Source: Euleptes europaea (lineage: Eukaryota; Chordata; Lepidosauria; Squamata; Sphaerodactylidae). From it: 64,000 nt of DNA. Under the pieces are notes generated by a model, which ran no database searches, was not told the DNA's origin, and saw only the letters and a program-made list of their open reading frames with translations. This document shows, piece after piece, positions 33,451-43,709 of the stretch; positions within the stretch are counted from its first letter, which is position 1; the number at the start of each line of letters is the position of its first letter. Position numbers and translations under genes: made by a program. The DNA lies in NCBI RefSeq assembly GCF_029931775.1, contig NC_079316.1:72078064-72142063 (forward strand), given 5' to 3'.

Positions 33451-34025
33451 AGAACATAGGAAAAGCCATGCTGGATCAGACCAAGGCCCATCATGTCCAG
33501 CTGTCTGTTTATACAGTGGCCAACCAGGTGCCTTTAGGAAGCCCACAAACAAGACGACTGCAGCAACATTATCCTGCCTGTGTTCCACAGCACCTAATAT
33601 AATAGGCATGCTCCTTTGATATTGGGGAGAATAGGTATACATCATGAGTAGTATCCATTTTGATTAGTAGCCATGGATATCCCTATCCTCCATGAACATG
33701 TCCATTCCCCTCTTAAAGTCTTCCATGTTGGCCGCCATCACCACATCCTGGGGCAGGGAGTTCCATGATTTAACTATGCATTTTGTGAAGAAATACTTCC
33801 TTTTATCTGCTTTGAATCTCTCACCCTCCAGCTTCAGCAGATGACCCCACGTTTTAGTATTATGAGAGAAGGAGAAAACCTTCTCTGTCCACTCTCTCTA
33901 TACCATGCATAATTTTTTTGGCCCTTATCATATCTCCCCTTACCCACCTTTTTTCAAAGCTAAACATCTTAAGTGTTTTAACCACTCCTCATAGGACAGT
34001 TGCTCTAGTCCCTGTTTCTCTGTTT
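33451..34025 (-). mobile_element. CR1-type LINE fragment (3' region)
   Basis: AGAACATAGGAAAAGCCATG, CTGGATCAGACCAAGGCCCA, and further on CTCATAGGACAGTTGCTCTA follow the usual order of an inverted CR1-like 3' region, with its 3' end at the left. Shares the first 260 bp with 46,826. Confidence 0.75.
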
Positions 34026-34040
34026 CGAAAAAGGTTTCAT

Positions 34041-34245
34041 GGGGTAGCCGTGTTGGTCCACAGTAGAGCAGCTAGATTCAAGCCCAGCCGCACTTTAGAG
34101 ACCAACAAGATTTTGAGGGTATAAGCTTTCGAGAGTCAAAGCTCCCCTCGTCAGATATCTGACAAAGGGAGCTTTTACTCTTGAAAGCTTATACCCCCCA
34201 AAATCATGTTGTCCTTTAAGGTGCTACTAGACTTGAATCTAGCCG
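34041..34245. repeat. Palindromic repeat centred on TCAGATATCTGA
   Basis: Arms of about 88 bp (GTATAAGCTTTCGAGAGTCA / CTCTTGAAAGCTTATACC) meet at 34,156/34,157; identity is moderate. The left end extends beyond the arm with GGGGTAGCCGTGTTGGTCCA. It abuts the CR1 fragment. Confidence 0.75.
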
Positions 34246-34607
34246 TTTTTAAAAAGTTCATCAACAATTTTTTTTATGGACTATGTTCAAGTCAAGATGG
34301 GTTAATATAATTTTCTGGTTCAAATGATAACTGGGTTACTTCTCATTGTACTGTATTTAAACAAAAATGGAGAGGGTTCAAATGAAGACTGGATAATTTC
34401 ATATAACCTGCTTCTTACCCTAGCTAGGTCTTAACCATGATGAAAACCAGCTTTCCAAGAAACAGGAAGGGAACAATATGAAATTTAAAATAGATAATAT
34501 CACATGTGGAGAAACAAGCACCTAATATACAAATACAAAGTAGCTAGGCAGCTGCCTTTATTAAATAGGTTTAGGACAAGCTTGAACATGTGTCAACAAC
34601 AAGGTGT

Positions 34608-34800
34608 GTGAAGATATGATGTTACCTTATACCAAGTCAAGTCACTGGTCCATCTGCCTTGGTATTGTCTACTGTGGCTCACATCAGCGTCACAAGGTTA
34701 TAGGCAGAAAAATATCTTTCCCAGTACTTGCTAACATCCTTTAACTAAAGATATTAGGAGTTGGACCTGGGGCCTTCTGCATTTAGGCGAATTACCCTTA
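34608..34800 (-). mobile_element. tRNA-derived SINE, family 2, diverged
   Basis: GTTGGACCTGGGGCCTTCTG is the reversed B-box region; TTATACCAAGTCAAGTCACT and GGTCCATC are the reversed tail. Compare 38,142. Confidence 0.7.
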
Positions 34801-35142
34801 GCTTGCAGAAATATTGTTTCCAAAGTTTGGGGACTGAGTAGTTGTGTACTCAGCACCAGTAAGTGGTTAGTCATCTGGAATACCATGCACCTTAGTGCAC
34901 ACCACACTTTAAAAGGATATTAGCAAATTAGAAAGGATCTAGCAGAGGTTTCAAAGTGGTAATGGATGCAACTGAAAATGTATAAGATTGGGTTGTATGA
35001 CTACAGTACCTTCCCAAATAAACTTATGTGTCCTGTAGATCTCAGTGGGATGTACTTCTGACAACATACCTAGGACCAGAATATAAGAAAAGGTGAAGGA
35101 ATTGGTTATGTTTATGCTAGAGAAAAGATATGTAAGAAAGGG

Positions 35143-35358
35143 GAGGGAGCATGGCTAAGTGGTACAACATCTGCTTTGTGAGCAGACTGTTCCGGTTTTA
35201 ATCCATGGCATCTCTAGATAAAAGGATCAGATGGTAGGTGATGCAAAAGATCTTTACCTGAGACCTTGAAGAGCTGCTGCCAGTCAAAATAGACAATATT
35301 TACCTTATTAGACCAGTAGTCTGGCTTGGTATGTGGCAGCTTCATTTGTGCATATGTT
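35143..35358 (+). mobile_element. tRNA-derived SINE, family 2, diverged
   Basis: GAGGGAGCATGGCTAAGTGG (A box), ATCTGCTTTGTGAGCAGACT, then a decayed B box, and GAGCTGCTGCCAGTCAAAAT in the body. Confidence 0.75.
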
Positions 35359-36235
35359 AATGGTTTTCAAATATTTAAAAGAATAAAGAAGAAATGGTTG
35401 TTCAGCCTGTCCAGTAAAGATAGGGTAGGAGCTGGGTATAGATTAAATATTAAGAACATTTTAAAACTATGAGCTGTACAGTAAATAGATGAACTACCTT
35501 GGGAGAAAGCTTCAAGAAAAACTAGATGGACCAATGGACTGTTCGGGATAAGCACTTGTTAAGGATTTTTTAAAATATATAGGATGTCCTGCAGTAGTGT
35601 CAGAAGTTGGGATAGATGATAATAGGGGTGCTTCCCATTCTGTATTTCCAGGATCCTATCCAAATTTACCAATAAGCAAATAACAAATTGCCAAAAACAC
35701 ATGGTATCATGAGTTTTGCTGTTTTGATTACTGTGAATGAACCTACTGCCAAGCAACGAATTAGTGGTCAGGGACTTTTAAAACATTCACGTTAACAGCT
35801 CGAAATCTCTCTTCCTTGCCTTTGGAAAGTAATACCTTTCAGCTATCAGTAGGGACATGGAGTTTTTGTTGTTATTTGACTGTAGAGACCCAGGCAGAGC
35901 TGACAGTTTTAAGCTGTGAGTTTAGTTGGATTTGAAAAAGTCTGGGCACCTGTGGGAATCCATGTTCCTGCTTTCTCGGAATCTGATCCAAGATCAGCAG
36001 TTTTGATGCCTGCCGTAGGTGACTATTTGCTTTGTTTGCTATGCTTGTACAGTTGAAAATATAGCAGATATTTTAAAAAGGAATCACATCTATTCAAAAG
36101 AAACAAACCCCATGCAGCTTTTTCTGTAGTTCTCACTGTTCAGTGGAATAGGAAGCACATAACAGTGGAGAATGTGGTTAAAGAACTATGTGTTCTATTT
36201 ATTAACTTATTTACTTTATTTAGTCCACCTTTCAT
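35359..36235. other. Non-coding, nothing recognised
   Basis: AT-rich, no exon or repeat identified. Confidence 0.45.
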
Positions 36236-37770
36236 ACAATCATAGAATCACAAGGTTGGACGGTACAATGCAGGAAATTCACAACTACCTTCCTGCACAA
36301 TGCAGGAAATTCACAACTACCTTCCCCCACACCCTCAGTGACCCCTACTCCGTGCCCAGAAAAAGATCCCCCAAAATCCTCCAGGATCCCTGGTCTATCT
36401 GGCCTGAAGGAAAATTGCTTCCTGACCCCAAAGAGGCAATTGGCATTTCCCTGGGCATGTAACAAAGGACCACGAGAGCCAAACACTGACGCAACCCTTC
36501 CTGCCCTCCCTCTCATGAACTGCCTAAGTTCACAGAATCAGCATTGTTGACAGATGGCCATCGGGCCTCTGCTTAAAAACCTCCAAAGAAGGAGTGCCCA
36601 CCACCTCCTGAGGAAGCCTGTTTCACTGAGGAACTGCTCTGTCAGAAAGTTCTTCCTAATGTTTAGCCGAAAACTCTTTTGATTTCATTTCAACCCATTG
36701 GTTCTGGTCTGACCTTCTCGGGCAACAGAAAACAACTCCGCACCATCCTCTACATGAAAGCCCTTCAAGTACTTGAAGATGGTTATCATATCACCTCTCA
36801 ATTGTCTCCTCTCCAAGCCAAACATAGCGAGCTCCTTCGACCTTTCCTCATACAACTTGGTCTCCAGACCCCTCACCAACTTCGTTGCCCTCCTGTGGGC
36901 ATGTTCCAGCTTGTCTATATCCTTCTTAAATTGTGGTGCCCCAAACTGAACACAATACTCTAAAGTCTAACTAGAGCAGAGTAAAGCAATACCTTTCCTT
37001 TCATTTTATCCCTTAGAAGCTCCTTGATCAATTGATCTTGAGCAGCATATATCTAGTGTTGGAGGGATATAAGGACTGAAACAAATCTTGCCACTGACAA
37101 TGTAGCCTTGGGGTCCCTGTCGCTTAGTAAAAAAGGCATTATGTCAGTCACAGAGGCATTGGATTTGTATATTAAAAGGGGGGAAATATAGTGCGATCGA
37201 AGTTCCTCGTAAAAGCGGCATTCCAAAAGGGCATGGGCTAATGAGTCAATAGAGCCAGAAGAGCAAGGGCAGATCCTGTCTGAGTATGGTATATTCAGAA
37301 TTCTGCCCTGCATGTAAAGCAATACCATCACTTCATATGATCAGGACACTATACTTCTGTTTATACAGCCCAAAATAGCATTTGCCTTTTTAGCTACCAT
37401 GTCACACTGCTGACTCTTGTTCAGTGTACGGTCTACTAAAACCCCTAGATCATTTTCGCACATCTGCTGTCAAGACAAGTCTCCTCCATCCTGTAATTAC
37501 ACATTTGATTTTTCCTGCCTAAATGCAGAACTTTACATTTATCTCTGTTGAAATTCATCTTATTCGTTTTAGCCTAGTTTTTCAGCTCGTCAAGATGATC
37601 CTGTATCCTGGTTCTGTCTTCTACCGTATTTGCTACCCCTCCCAATTTAGTATCATCTGCAAATTTAATAAGCATCCCCTCTGTTCCTTCATTCAAACCA
37701 TTTATAAAGATGTTGAACAACACAGGTCCCAGGACAGATCCCTGAGGCACTCTACTTTCTCACAGAAGAC
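36236..37770 (-). mobile_element. CR1 LINE 3' region, long copy, with nested insertion
   Basis: Begins at its 3' end (ATCATAGAATCACAAGGTTG) and proceeds through GTTCTTCCTAATGTTTAG, GATGGTTATCATATCACCTC, CCTCCTGTGGGCATGTTCCA and ATCCCTGAGGCACTCTAC, the usual order of an inverted CR1. A 32-bp segment (ACAATGCAGGAAATTCACAA...) is tandemly doubled at 36,265 and 36,297. A LINE is inserted at 36,994-37,313. Confidence 0.82.
36994..37313 (-). mobile_element. 5'-truncated LINE inserted in CR1
   Basis: The insert is flanked by GTAAAGCAATACC at 36,981-36,993 and 37,314-37,326. It encodes the C-terminal end of a LINE ORF2: ICPCSSGSIDSLAHALLECR and FYEELRSHYISPLLIY, a C.C...H....C finger. The right (5') edge is truncated, as usual. 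It differs from CR1 and belongs with the copies at 18.2 and 52 kb; jockey/I-group is my guess. Confidence 0.78.
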
Positions 37771-38141
37771 AAGACAGATTACAAAAATGAAAAGCCTACT
37801 CTACAAACCATTTACAGACTTTCAACATGATGCCTTTTAAAGAAGTTGTATTTTCTATGTTCTACAGATCAACACTAGAATGGAAGCTTTCCTGACCTCA
37901 TCAGGGAGGCTATTCTACCAGATCTGAGCCACAACAGAGAATGCTTGGGTATAGGCTGATCCTTCATGAGCTCCTCAGATGGACAAGCCCCAGTCTTTTG
38001 TGTTGAGTGTAAACCACTCAGTAAGGACCTAGTTAACTGCTTTTAGCTATAAAATTGAAGTTTGCATTAATGATCACCAAACCTAAAAATATATAAAGAA
38101 ATCAGAACTGGGACAGGAATGAAATCAGAACTGGGACGGGG
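37771..38141. other. Non-coding; short tandem duplication
   Basis: GAAATCAGAACTGGGACAGG at 38,098 is repeated at 38,121 with one change. Otherwise nothing recognised. Confidence 0.5.
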
Positions 38142-38355
38142 AGGGGCTGTGGCTCAGTGGCAGAGCATCTGCTTGGCATGCAGAAGGTCCCAGGTTCAAT
38201 CTCCAGCATCTCCAGTTAAAGGGACTAGGCAAGTAAGTGATGTGAAAGACCTCTGCCTGAGACCCTGGAGAGCTGCTGCCAGTCAGAGCAGACAGTACTG
38301 ACTTTGATGGACCAAGAGTCTGATTCAGTTTAAGTCAGCTTCATATGTTCATATG
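38142..38355 (+). mobile_element. tRNA-derived SINE, family 2
   Basis: GGGGCTGTGGCTCAGTGGCA (A box) and CAGGTTCAATCTCCAG (B box) with tRNA spacing; the tail GAGAGCTGCTGCCAGTCAGA runs to TTCATATGTTCATATG. The best preserved of the three copies. The head resembles a tRNA but continues into unrelated body sequence. Confidence 0.88.
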
Positions 38356-39161
38356 AGTGTGGGTGTTGCCAAATGGTATACCCAGTTAAATTATAAGAGA
38401 TGTAACCCAGCTCATTCACATGTTTATTTCGTCTGGATTTCAGTTGGTGGGTTTTTTAAACAGCCTTAAATATATTGAATGTGGTCATGTGAATGATTTA
38501 AAATGTCTTTGTAATTATTCTAAAATATGCTTTCAGGAGAGTGATTGCCTAATAGTAATAATGGAAGTATTCATGCTACACCAGCAAACACAGTAATTTC
38601 AGAACAAACAAAATGCCGTTCATTAAAAATATATACTAGATCAACTTGCCTGGGTAATAGAAATGGAATTAATTTTGGTCTTAGTAGTGTGTCTGCAAAT
38701 CACAACTAGGAAAGTGTACCTCAGTTGTGCTCCTTACAGAAAATAATGTAAATAAATTAGCAAACAAATCCAGTGAAACAATACAGAATTTAGCCTTCTT
38801 CTCAACACTCAAAAAAATACAGAGCAGAATCTCACTTCAACTCAAGTTTTAAAGATGCTGTTGGTGAATTTCTAAAAGTGTCATTTATATATTTACATTT
38901 TCTTTTATGTGGAACCCCTATTAATGCCTTAATTGTGTCAGGATGCCTGTAACTTGTGGAAAATCACATGAGAATTACTTAGAATCAAAGTACCATTATT
39001 ACATTTTACAAACAGCACTTTACAGAAATTGTGTGAAAATGGATTGTAGGAGTGATAATGAGTTTGTTTTGTCTGTGAGAGCTCATTAAAATATGAAATG
39101 ACCCTTTGTCAAGCAGTAAGGCTTATGAATTCTGTCTTGCCTCTCTCTGAGAATCTTTGTG
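38356..39161. other. Non-coding, nothing recognised
   Basis: AT-rich sequence up to the MRPL55 insertion site. Confidence 0.45.
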
Positions 39162-39178
39162 CTCAAAATATAACTGTT
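39162..39178. repeat. Left 17-bp target-site duplication of MRPL55 retrocopy
   Basis: CTCAAAATATAACTGTT, identical to 39,814-39,830. Its last T residues run into the A tail of the minus-strand insert. Confidence 0.92.
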
Positions 39179-39813
39179 TTTTTAATCTCTTTACTCAATC
39201 ACCAACAAAAGTCTTCTTGCGACTGCCTAAGGACACTAGAAGCGTCAGAGAGCTTCTCCTCTAAAAACCTCCCGAAAGGAGCCTCATTTCTTCTTCCAAA
39301 ATTTCCTGTAGTCGTCCAAATTAAAGTCGTCTTCAAACAGGACTTCCTCTTTCACTTTAATCTTGGCAGTGTCCCTTCTCCTTAGCTGGGCCCTCTGCTC
39401 CGCTTCTGAGAGAGTGTTGATGTCTACCGGCATCATAAGAATCCGCCTCGGCTCTTTGTAGCGAATGTGGATGGTTGAGCCATCGGGTCTGACCAGCAGG
39501 ACTGGATAGAGCCTGGTGTATTTCACCCTCGGGATACAAGCGATGGAGGTGCGATTGGAGTTGAGCTGGCTGGTAGAGGTGTGGAGGCCGCAAGGAGGGG
39601 CCAGGGTCCTCCAGACAGCCGCTGGCCACAAGACCCTTAAAGCCCCGCTTATGATCATCATTCTGAGCTGTGATGGAGCTTCTGAAGCGAAGCAAACTCG
39701 GGTTAATCTCTGGCACGCATGATCTGAGAGCCGCAGCGACCCCTTCACAGCATGTGACCCGCTTCTCGCTGGACCAGAGCGCAGCCTCGGCTTCCCCGCC
39801 AGCGGGCGTCGCT
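39179..39813 (-). mobile_element. Retroposed MRPL55 cDNA insertion
   Basis: The inserted unit is about 635 bp. On the minus strand it holds about 150 bp of GC-richer 5' UTR, the MRPL55 frame, about 100 bp of 3' UTR with an AGTAAA-type signal, and a run of seven A. It lies between copies of CTCAAAATATAACTGTT at 39,162-39,178 and 39,814-39,830. This is the hallmark of LINE-machinery retroposition. The perfect flanks suggest a fairly recent event. Confidence 0.9.
39284..39661 (-). CDS. MRPL55: MRPL55 retrocopy with intact reading frame
   Basis: The 125-residue frame starts MMIISGALRVLWPAAVWR. It matches mitochondrial ribosomal protein L55: an N-terminal presequence region with LHTST, then RLYPVLLVRPDGSTIHIRY, then KEPRRILMMPVDINTLSEAE, and a terminal YRKFWKKK. 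Human MRPL55 is 128 residues with the same order of blocks. The frame has no stop or frameshift. A longer frame runs back to 39,748, but the added residues are not MRPL55-like, so the downstream Met is chosen. The vertebrate gene has introns and this copy has none. It lies between 17-bp direct repeats with a short A tract, so it is a retrotransposed mRNA. It could be a young pseudogene or an expressed retrogene. Confidence 0.85.
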   Translation of the reverse strand: MMIISGALRVLWPAAVWRTLAPPCGLHTSTSQLNSNRTSIACIPRVKYTRLYPVLLVRPDGSTIHIRYKEPRRILMMPVDINTLSEAEQRAQLRRRDTAKIKVKEEVLFEDDFNLDDYRKFWKKK

Positions 39814-39830
39814 CTCAAAATATAACTGTT
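39814..39830. repeat. Right 17-bp target-site duplication of MRPL55 retrocopy
   Basis: CTCAAAATATAACTGTT, identical to the left copy; it follows the 5' end of the retroposed cDNA. Confidence 0.92.
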
Positions 39831-40307
39831 GTGTTTCCTAGAATATATGTATGAAGATCTACAGTGCATGCAATGTTTATCTTATGGTGATGAATAAGTA
39901 AATGACAATCTACTTTTGAATTTTATTTATGTTTGAAATTGTTCAAGTTTATATGGGCATCCTGGAGGCAATAATTTATTGTCCACAGGTGTCGATGGAT
40001 CATAATTTCAATGTACTGAATCCAGAATGTGGCATCTAATGGAAGAGACATTAAAAATGTAGCAATGTCAGGTTCTAGTCATTAAAGATTTCTTGGCATT
40101 CTTATTACAAAAGGAGGAATGGAAAGTTAATACTTTCTGTTACCACTTTCCCACAGCCTCAGTATTTAAGGAGGGAGATGCAACTCAGCCTAGGCAGTTT
40201 TTTCTTCTGTCCTAAACCACTTCCATCAGGAAACGTTCCTAACGGGGCCTGTCCTGTCCTTTTCCTATCTTGTCTCTTCATTCTCTGGGCCTCAAATCTC
40301 TCTGTAA
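39831..40307. other. Non-coding, nothing recognised
   Basis: Continues the insertion-site sequence after the right direct repeat; no feature seen. Confidence 0.45.
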
Positions 40308-40516
40308 TAGGGTTGCCAGGGCCCTCTTTGCCATCAGCAGGAGGTTTTGGGGTCAGAGCCTGAGGAGGGCGGGGTTTGGGGAGGGGAGGGAATTCAATGG
40401 CATAGAGTCCAATGGCCAAAGCGGCCATTTCCTCCAGGTGAACTGATCTCTGTCGGCTGGAGGTCACTTGTAATAGCAGGAGATCTCCAGCCACCACCTG
40501 GAGTTTGGCAATCCTA
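40308..40516 (+). mobile_element. hAT-type MITE, full length
   Basis: TAGGGTTGCCAGGGCCC to GAGTTTGGCAATCCTA; flanking 8-mers do not match, so the duplication has eroded or one side has been rearranged. Confidence 0.87.
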
Positions 40517-42913
40517 CCCTACCCATCAGCACTGCAGAAGCTTTGCAGAGTCTATGGGCTGAATTCCACATAAACCTTTCACAGACATGATGTGGGTAGG
40601 ATTGCCAGGCTGGGCCTGGCAACTGGTGGGGGGACTTATCAGGGGCCAGGGTCTTTGTCAGCAATGTAATGAAAGGGAGTGACATCAGTGCATAGGGATA
40701 CCAATGACATCCCACCCACCCCCAGCCAGTTGATCGGCAGTAGGGAAGAACCCACTGGAGGTGGGGGAATGGCAAGCCTAGTTCTGGGAGCTTCCCACTG
40801 GGAACTTAAGTCCTGGGTACACATGGGCTCAAATCAGATCAGAACTACAGCATGCGCGGAGAAGCAGATTAAGCCTTTTGTCACATAACACACTTTCCCC
40901 CCAACCTGACACAGAACTTGGAAGCCACTATTTGCATATTGTCAAAACTCACATGTACTGATGGTTACTGTTACGTTTCCCCAGTGGGGCAGCTAGCAGC
41001 TCCCCAGGGCAGTTTCAAGTCAGGACAATGGTACATGAGAGGAGACAGAAGCACCTTCTGTCCACCACTGCAGTCCTTGTCTAAACTGAGTCCCTGCACT
41101 CCTGGAGGTTTAGTTCCCAGCACAGAGCTTCAGGTGCATATCTGATCCAAAGTCCTTATGGTAGCCGTGTGTCCAGCATGTGAACTTTGTAACCTGTGAA
41201 TTGGCCCTTATGGCTGTGGGTTCGGCAGCCTCATGGGTCATCTGGTTTCTGGCAGTAGCTGAAAGGGCTGATCCAACGCAACCATGTGTTTGCTCACTGC
41301 AGTTCTTCTGGCGCTCAGAACCATTGGTAGTCACTTCCTGCCTTATCTGTGCTCCCCGCAGCCTCTAGAAGAGTCCTTCAACTTCGCACAATTATATTTT
41401 CAGACAATTATATTCGATTTACTGAAATGTCTTTCATTTTCATTTCTGCAACCAAAGCTCCCATGCCAAATTAAATACCAAATGAAAATCATATTACTGA
41501 CTAAACAGTTTGGATTTTATTGATATTGAAAAGCAACCATGCTCGTCATTGAAAGACAGAGTGGGTAGAAGTTGATGTGTGTTCTAAAACCAGACTTTGT
41601 CTAAATTGGGTTTTCTTTTAAAAACATGATGGTGACTATTTTTTAAAAAAAATCCTGATTTAAAATTAAATTTGACTTCTGCACAAACAAACATGTTCAA
41701 ATTGCACTTACCACTTTCTAAAACTCTTCCACTGGAGCAAGGTTCCTTATGGTAGTGGAATGTTCCCTGCATTGGAGGAATATTCCACCATTAACCAAAT
41801 TAAACCTTTGGATTCAGCCCATTAAGGTAAAGTTTCCTTTTCTATATAAAGCAAAGAACCAAAGGAATATTTTTTCTGACTTTTGAGGTCAGTGTTTAGT
41901 TTCATGAAGCAAATCTCCAGGATTTGAGGCTTTTTTCCTATTTCTGTTGTGTGATTTTTGAAGAGCCTTGTATTTCAGTAAACATTTAACTATCATCTTC
42001 TAAACAGTAATAGTCTGATCAATAAACCTATATCCTGATCTTATGCATATACCATCAGAAGTGTCCCATTAATGCCAGTGGGACTTATTCCCAAGTAAGT
42101 TTGCAGCCTTTGATTTGCTGATTTAATCTTTAAAATGGCTGAGCTTCATCCCAAAATGGGTGACACATTTTTTGAAATGACAGCAGGTTTTTGGACTTCA
42201 GAAGGGAATTCTGCCAAACCATTGTTTCTTGTTAGAATGATAAAGCACTGTAAAATTATATTCAAATATAAATAAAAGTGACAGAGCCATCCTGCAGTTA
42301 TTTATGCATTTATAAAATATGAGATGCTGCAGTTATAATCTTTTGGCAACAGTCTGTCTCAAAATGAGACCACATTCTGAAAGAATAAAAGAATTTCATT
42401 AAGCAGCGCTTATAGGATGCCACCAAGCATAATTCTGATTAGAAAGAACTGGGACATCACGGGTGTATATATAAAGTGTATGTACTCCACAAGTTTGCAC
42501 TGTCAGGACTAATGCTGAGGGGGGCAACATCTTAACTTAGCAGCTCTTTCATTGCCTGATTCTGCCCAGAATTTCACCTACATGTCACACCTGGATTAGT
42601 TCAGCTGCCCACTCAATGTATTTTCTACCCCATGAATGTAAATTTGGCTAGGCCAATGATCCAATTTTGGTTTAAGCAGTTAGCATGAGTTTGTATTGCT
42701 GTATAGAAGCTCTGAATAGTGTCCGTCAGGCCAGACGGCTTACTCGCATCTTGCTCAAATCCTGTTTTTCCTGCAAAGAGCTCAGAATACCATATGTGTA
42801 CTTCCAAGGCAAATCTCCCAACTAGGAAGCTTACAGGGCCAGACCTGTTTAGCTCCAGCAGCAGAAGTCCATAATGTCTCTTCAGAGTTCAGACCATTCC
42901 CCAGGATAGCTGC
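40517..42913. other. Long non-coding stretch
   Basis: No exon recognised. A small piece near 40,593-40,622 has MITE-like ends (GGATTGCCAGGC / GCCTGGCAACT). A palindromic repeat lies at 42,031-42,112. The rest is AT-rich. Confidence 0.45.
42031..42112. repeat. Small palindromic repeat
   Basis: TATCCTGATCTTATGCATAT ... CCAGTGGGACTTATTCCCAA, related to the pieces at 1,869 and 51,131; possibly mariner-type. Confidence 0.5.
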
Positions 42914-43098
42914 AATGGTGGGAGGTTTGGGGGGTGGAGCCTGAGGAGGGTGGGGCTTGGGGAGGGGAGGGACTTCGATGCCATAGAATTCAATTGCCAA
43001 AGTGGCCATTTTCTTCAGGTGATCTGATCTCTATTGGTTGGAGAGTAGTTGTAATAGCAGGAAATCACCAGCCACCGCCTGGAGGTTGGCAACCTTAT
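42914..43098 (+). mobile_element. hAT-type MITE, left-truncated
   Basis: Starts at GGTGGGAGGTTTGGGG and ends GGAGGTTGGCAACCTTA; the first 20-25 bp are missing. Confidence 0.85.
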
Positions 43099-43507
43099 GG
43101 TAAGTGCATTGTCTGCACATGCACAGACAACACTAAGACCACTACATAAAAAACTAGTGTAGTTTTAACACTAAAACTACACTGGCTCTCAGTCTCTTTC
43201 AGTTTACCTACTTCGCAGGATGTTGCAAGGATAAAATAAGGTCACCATGCATTACAACATGGCTTATTTAAGATTTTAGAACAGTTTTATGAATCAAATC
43301 TTTGTCTAATTAAAAGTTTTCAACTATTCAGTGAAGCCAACTATATCAATTTAATTTTATACATAACAATAATTAGACAATTACTCATATATCTCTCTAG
43401 ACAGTTGTAGTGCCTTTGGGAACTCAAAGGAATATTGTAGTTACCAGAGATTGGGCAGGGAGCATGCAATATTAACTTATTTATGTTGAGAACATAGAAG
43501 GATGGTA

Positions 43508-43709
43508 GGGAAGGCAGCATGGTATAGCCCGATCTCATTAGATATCGAAGCTGAGCAGGGTTGGTATTTGACAGGGAGACCACCAAGGAAGACTCTGCAG
43601 AGGAAGGCAGTGACAAACCATCTCTGCTTCTCACTTGCCTTGAAAGCCCCTTGCTGGGATTACCAAAAATCGGCTGCAACTTGACGGCACTTTACACACA
43701 CACACACAC
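43508..43709 (+). mobile_element. 5S rRNA-derived SINE, plus orientation
   Basis: The head, AGCCCGATCTCATTAGATAT then CGAAGCTGAGCAGGGTTGGT and GGGAGACCACC, matches 5S rRNA (CCCGATCTCGTCTGATCTCG, GAAGCTAAGCAGGG). The tail CTTGCCTTGAAAGCCCCTTG ends GCAACTTGACGGCACTTTAC and (CA)n. It shows the family read from head to tail. Confidence 0.88.

Noticed and set aside
38142-38215. Functional tRNA gene
   Set aside because: A and B boxes are present, but the sequence continues into a SINE body, and diverged sister copies lie at 34.6 and 35.1 kb.
39662-39748. N-terminal extension of the MRPL55 frame to an upstream Met
   Set aside because: The extra 29 residues do not resemble MRPL55; the region corresponds to the retroposed 5' UTR.
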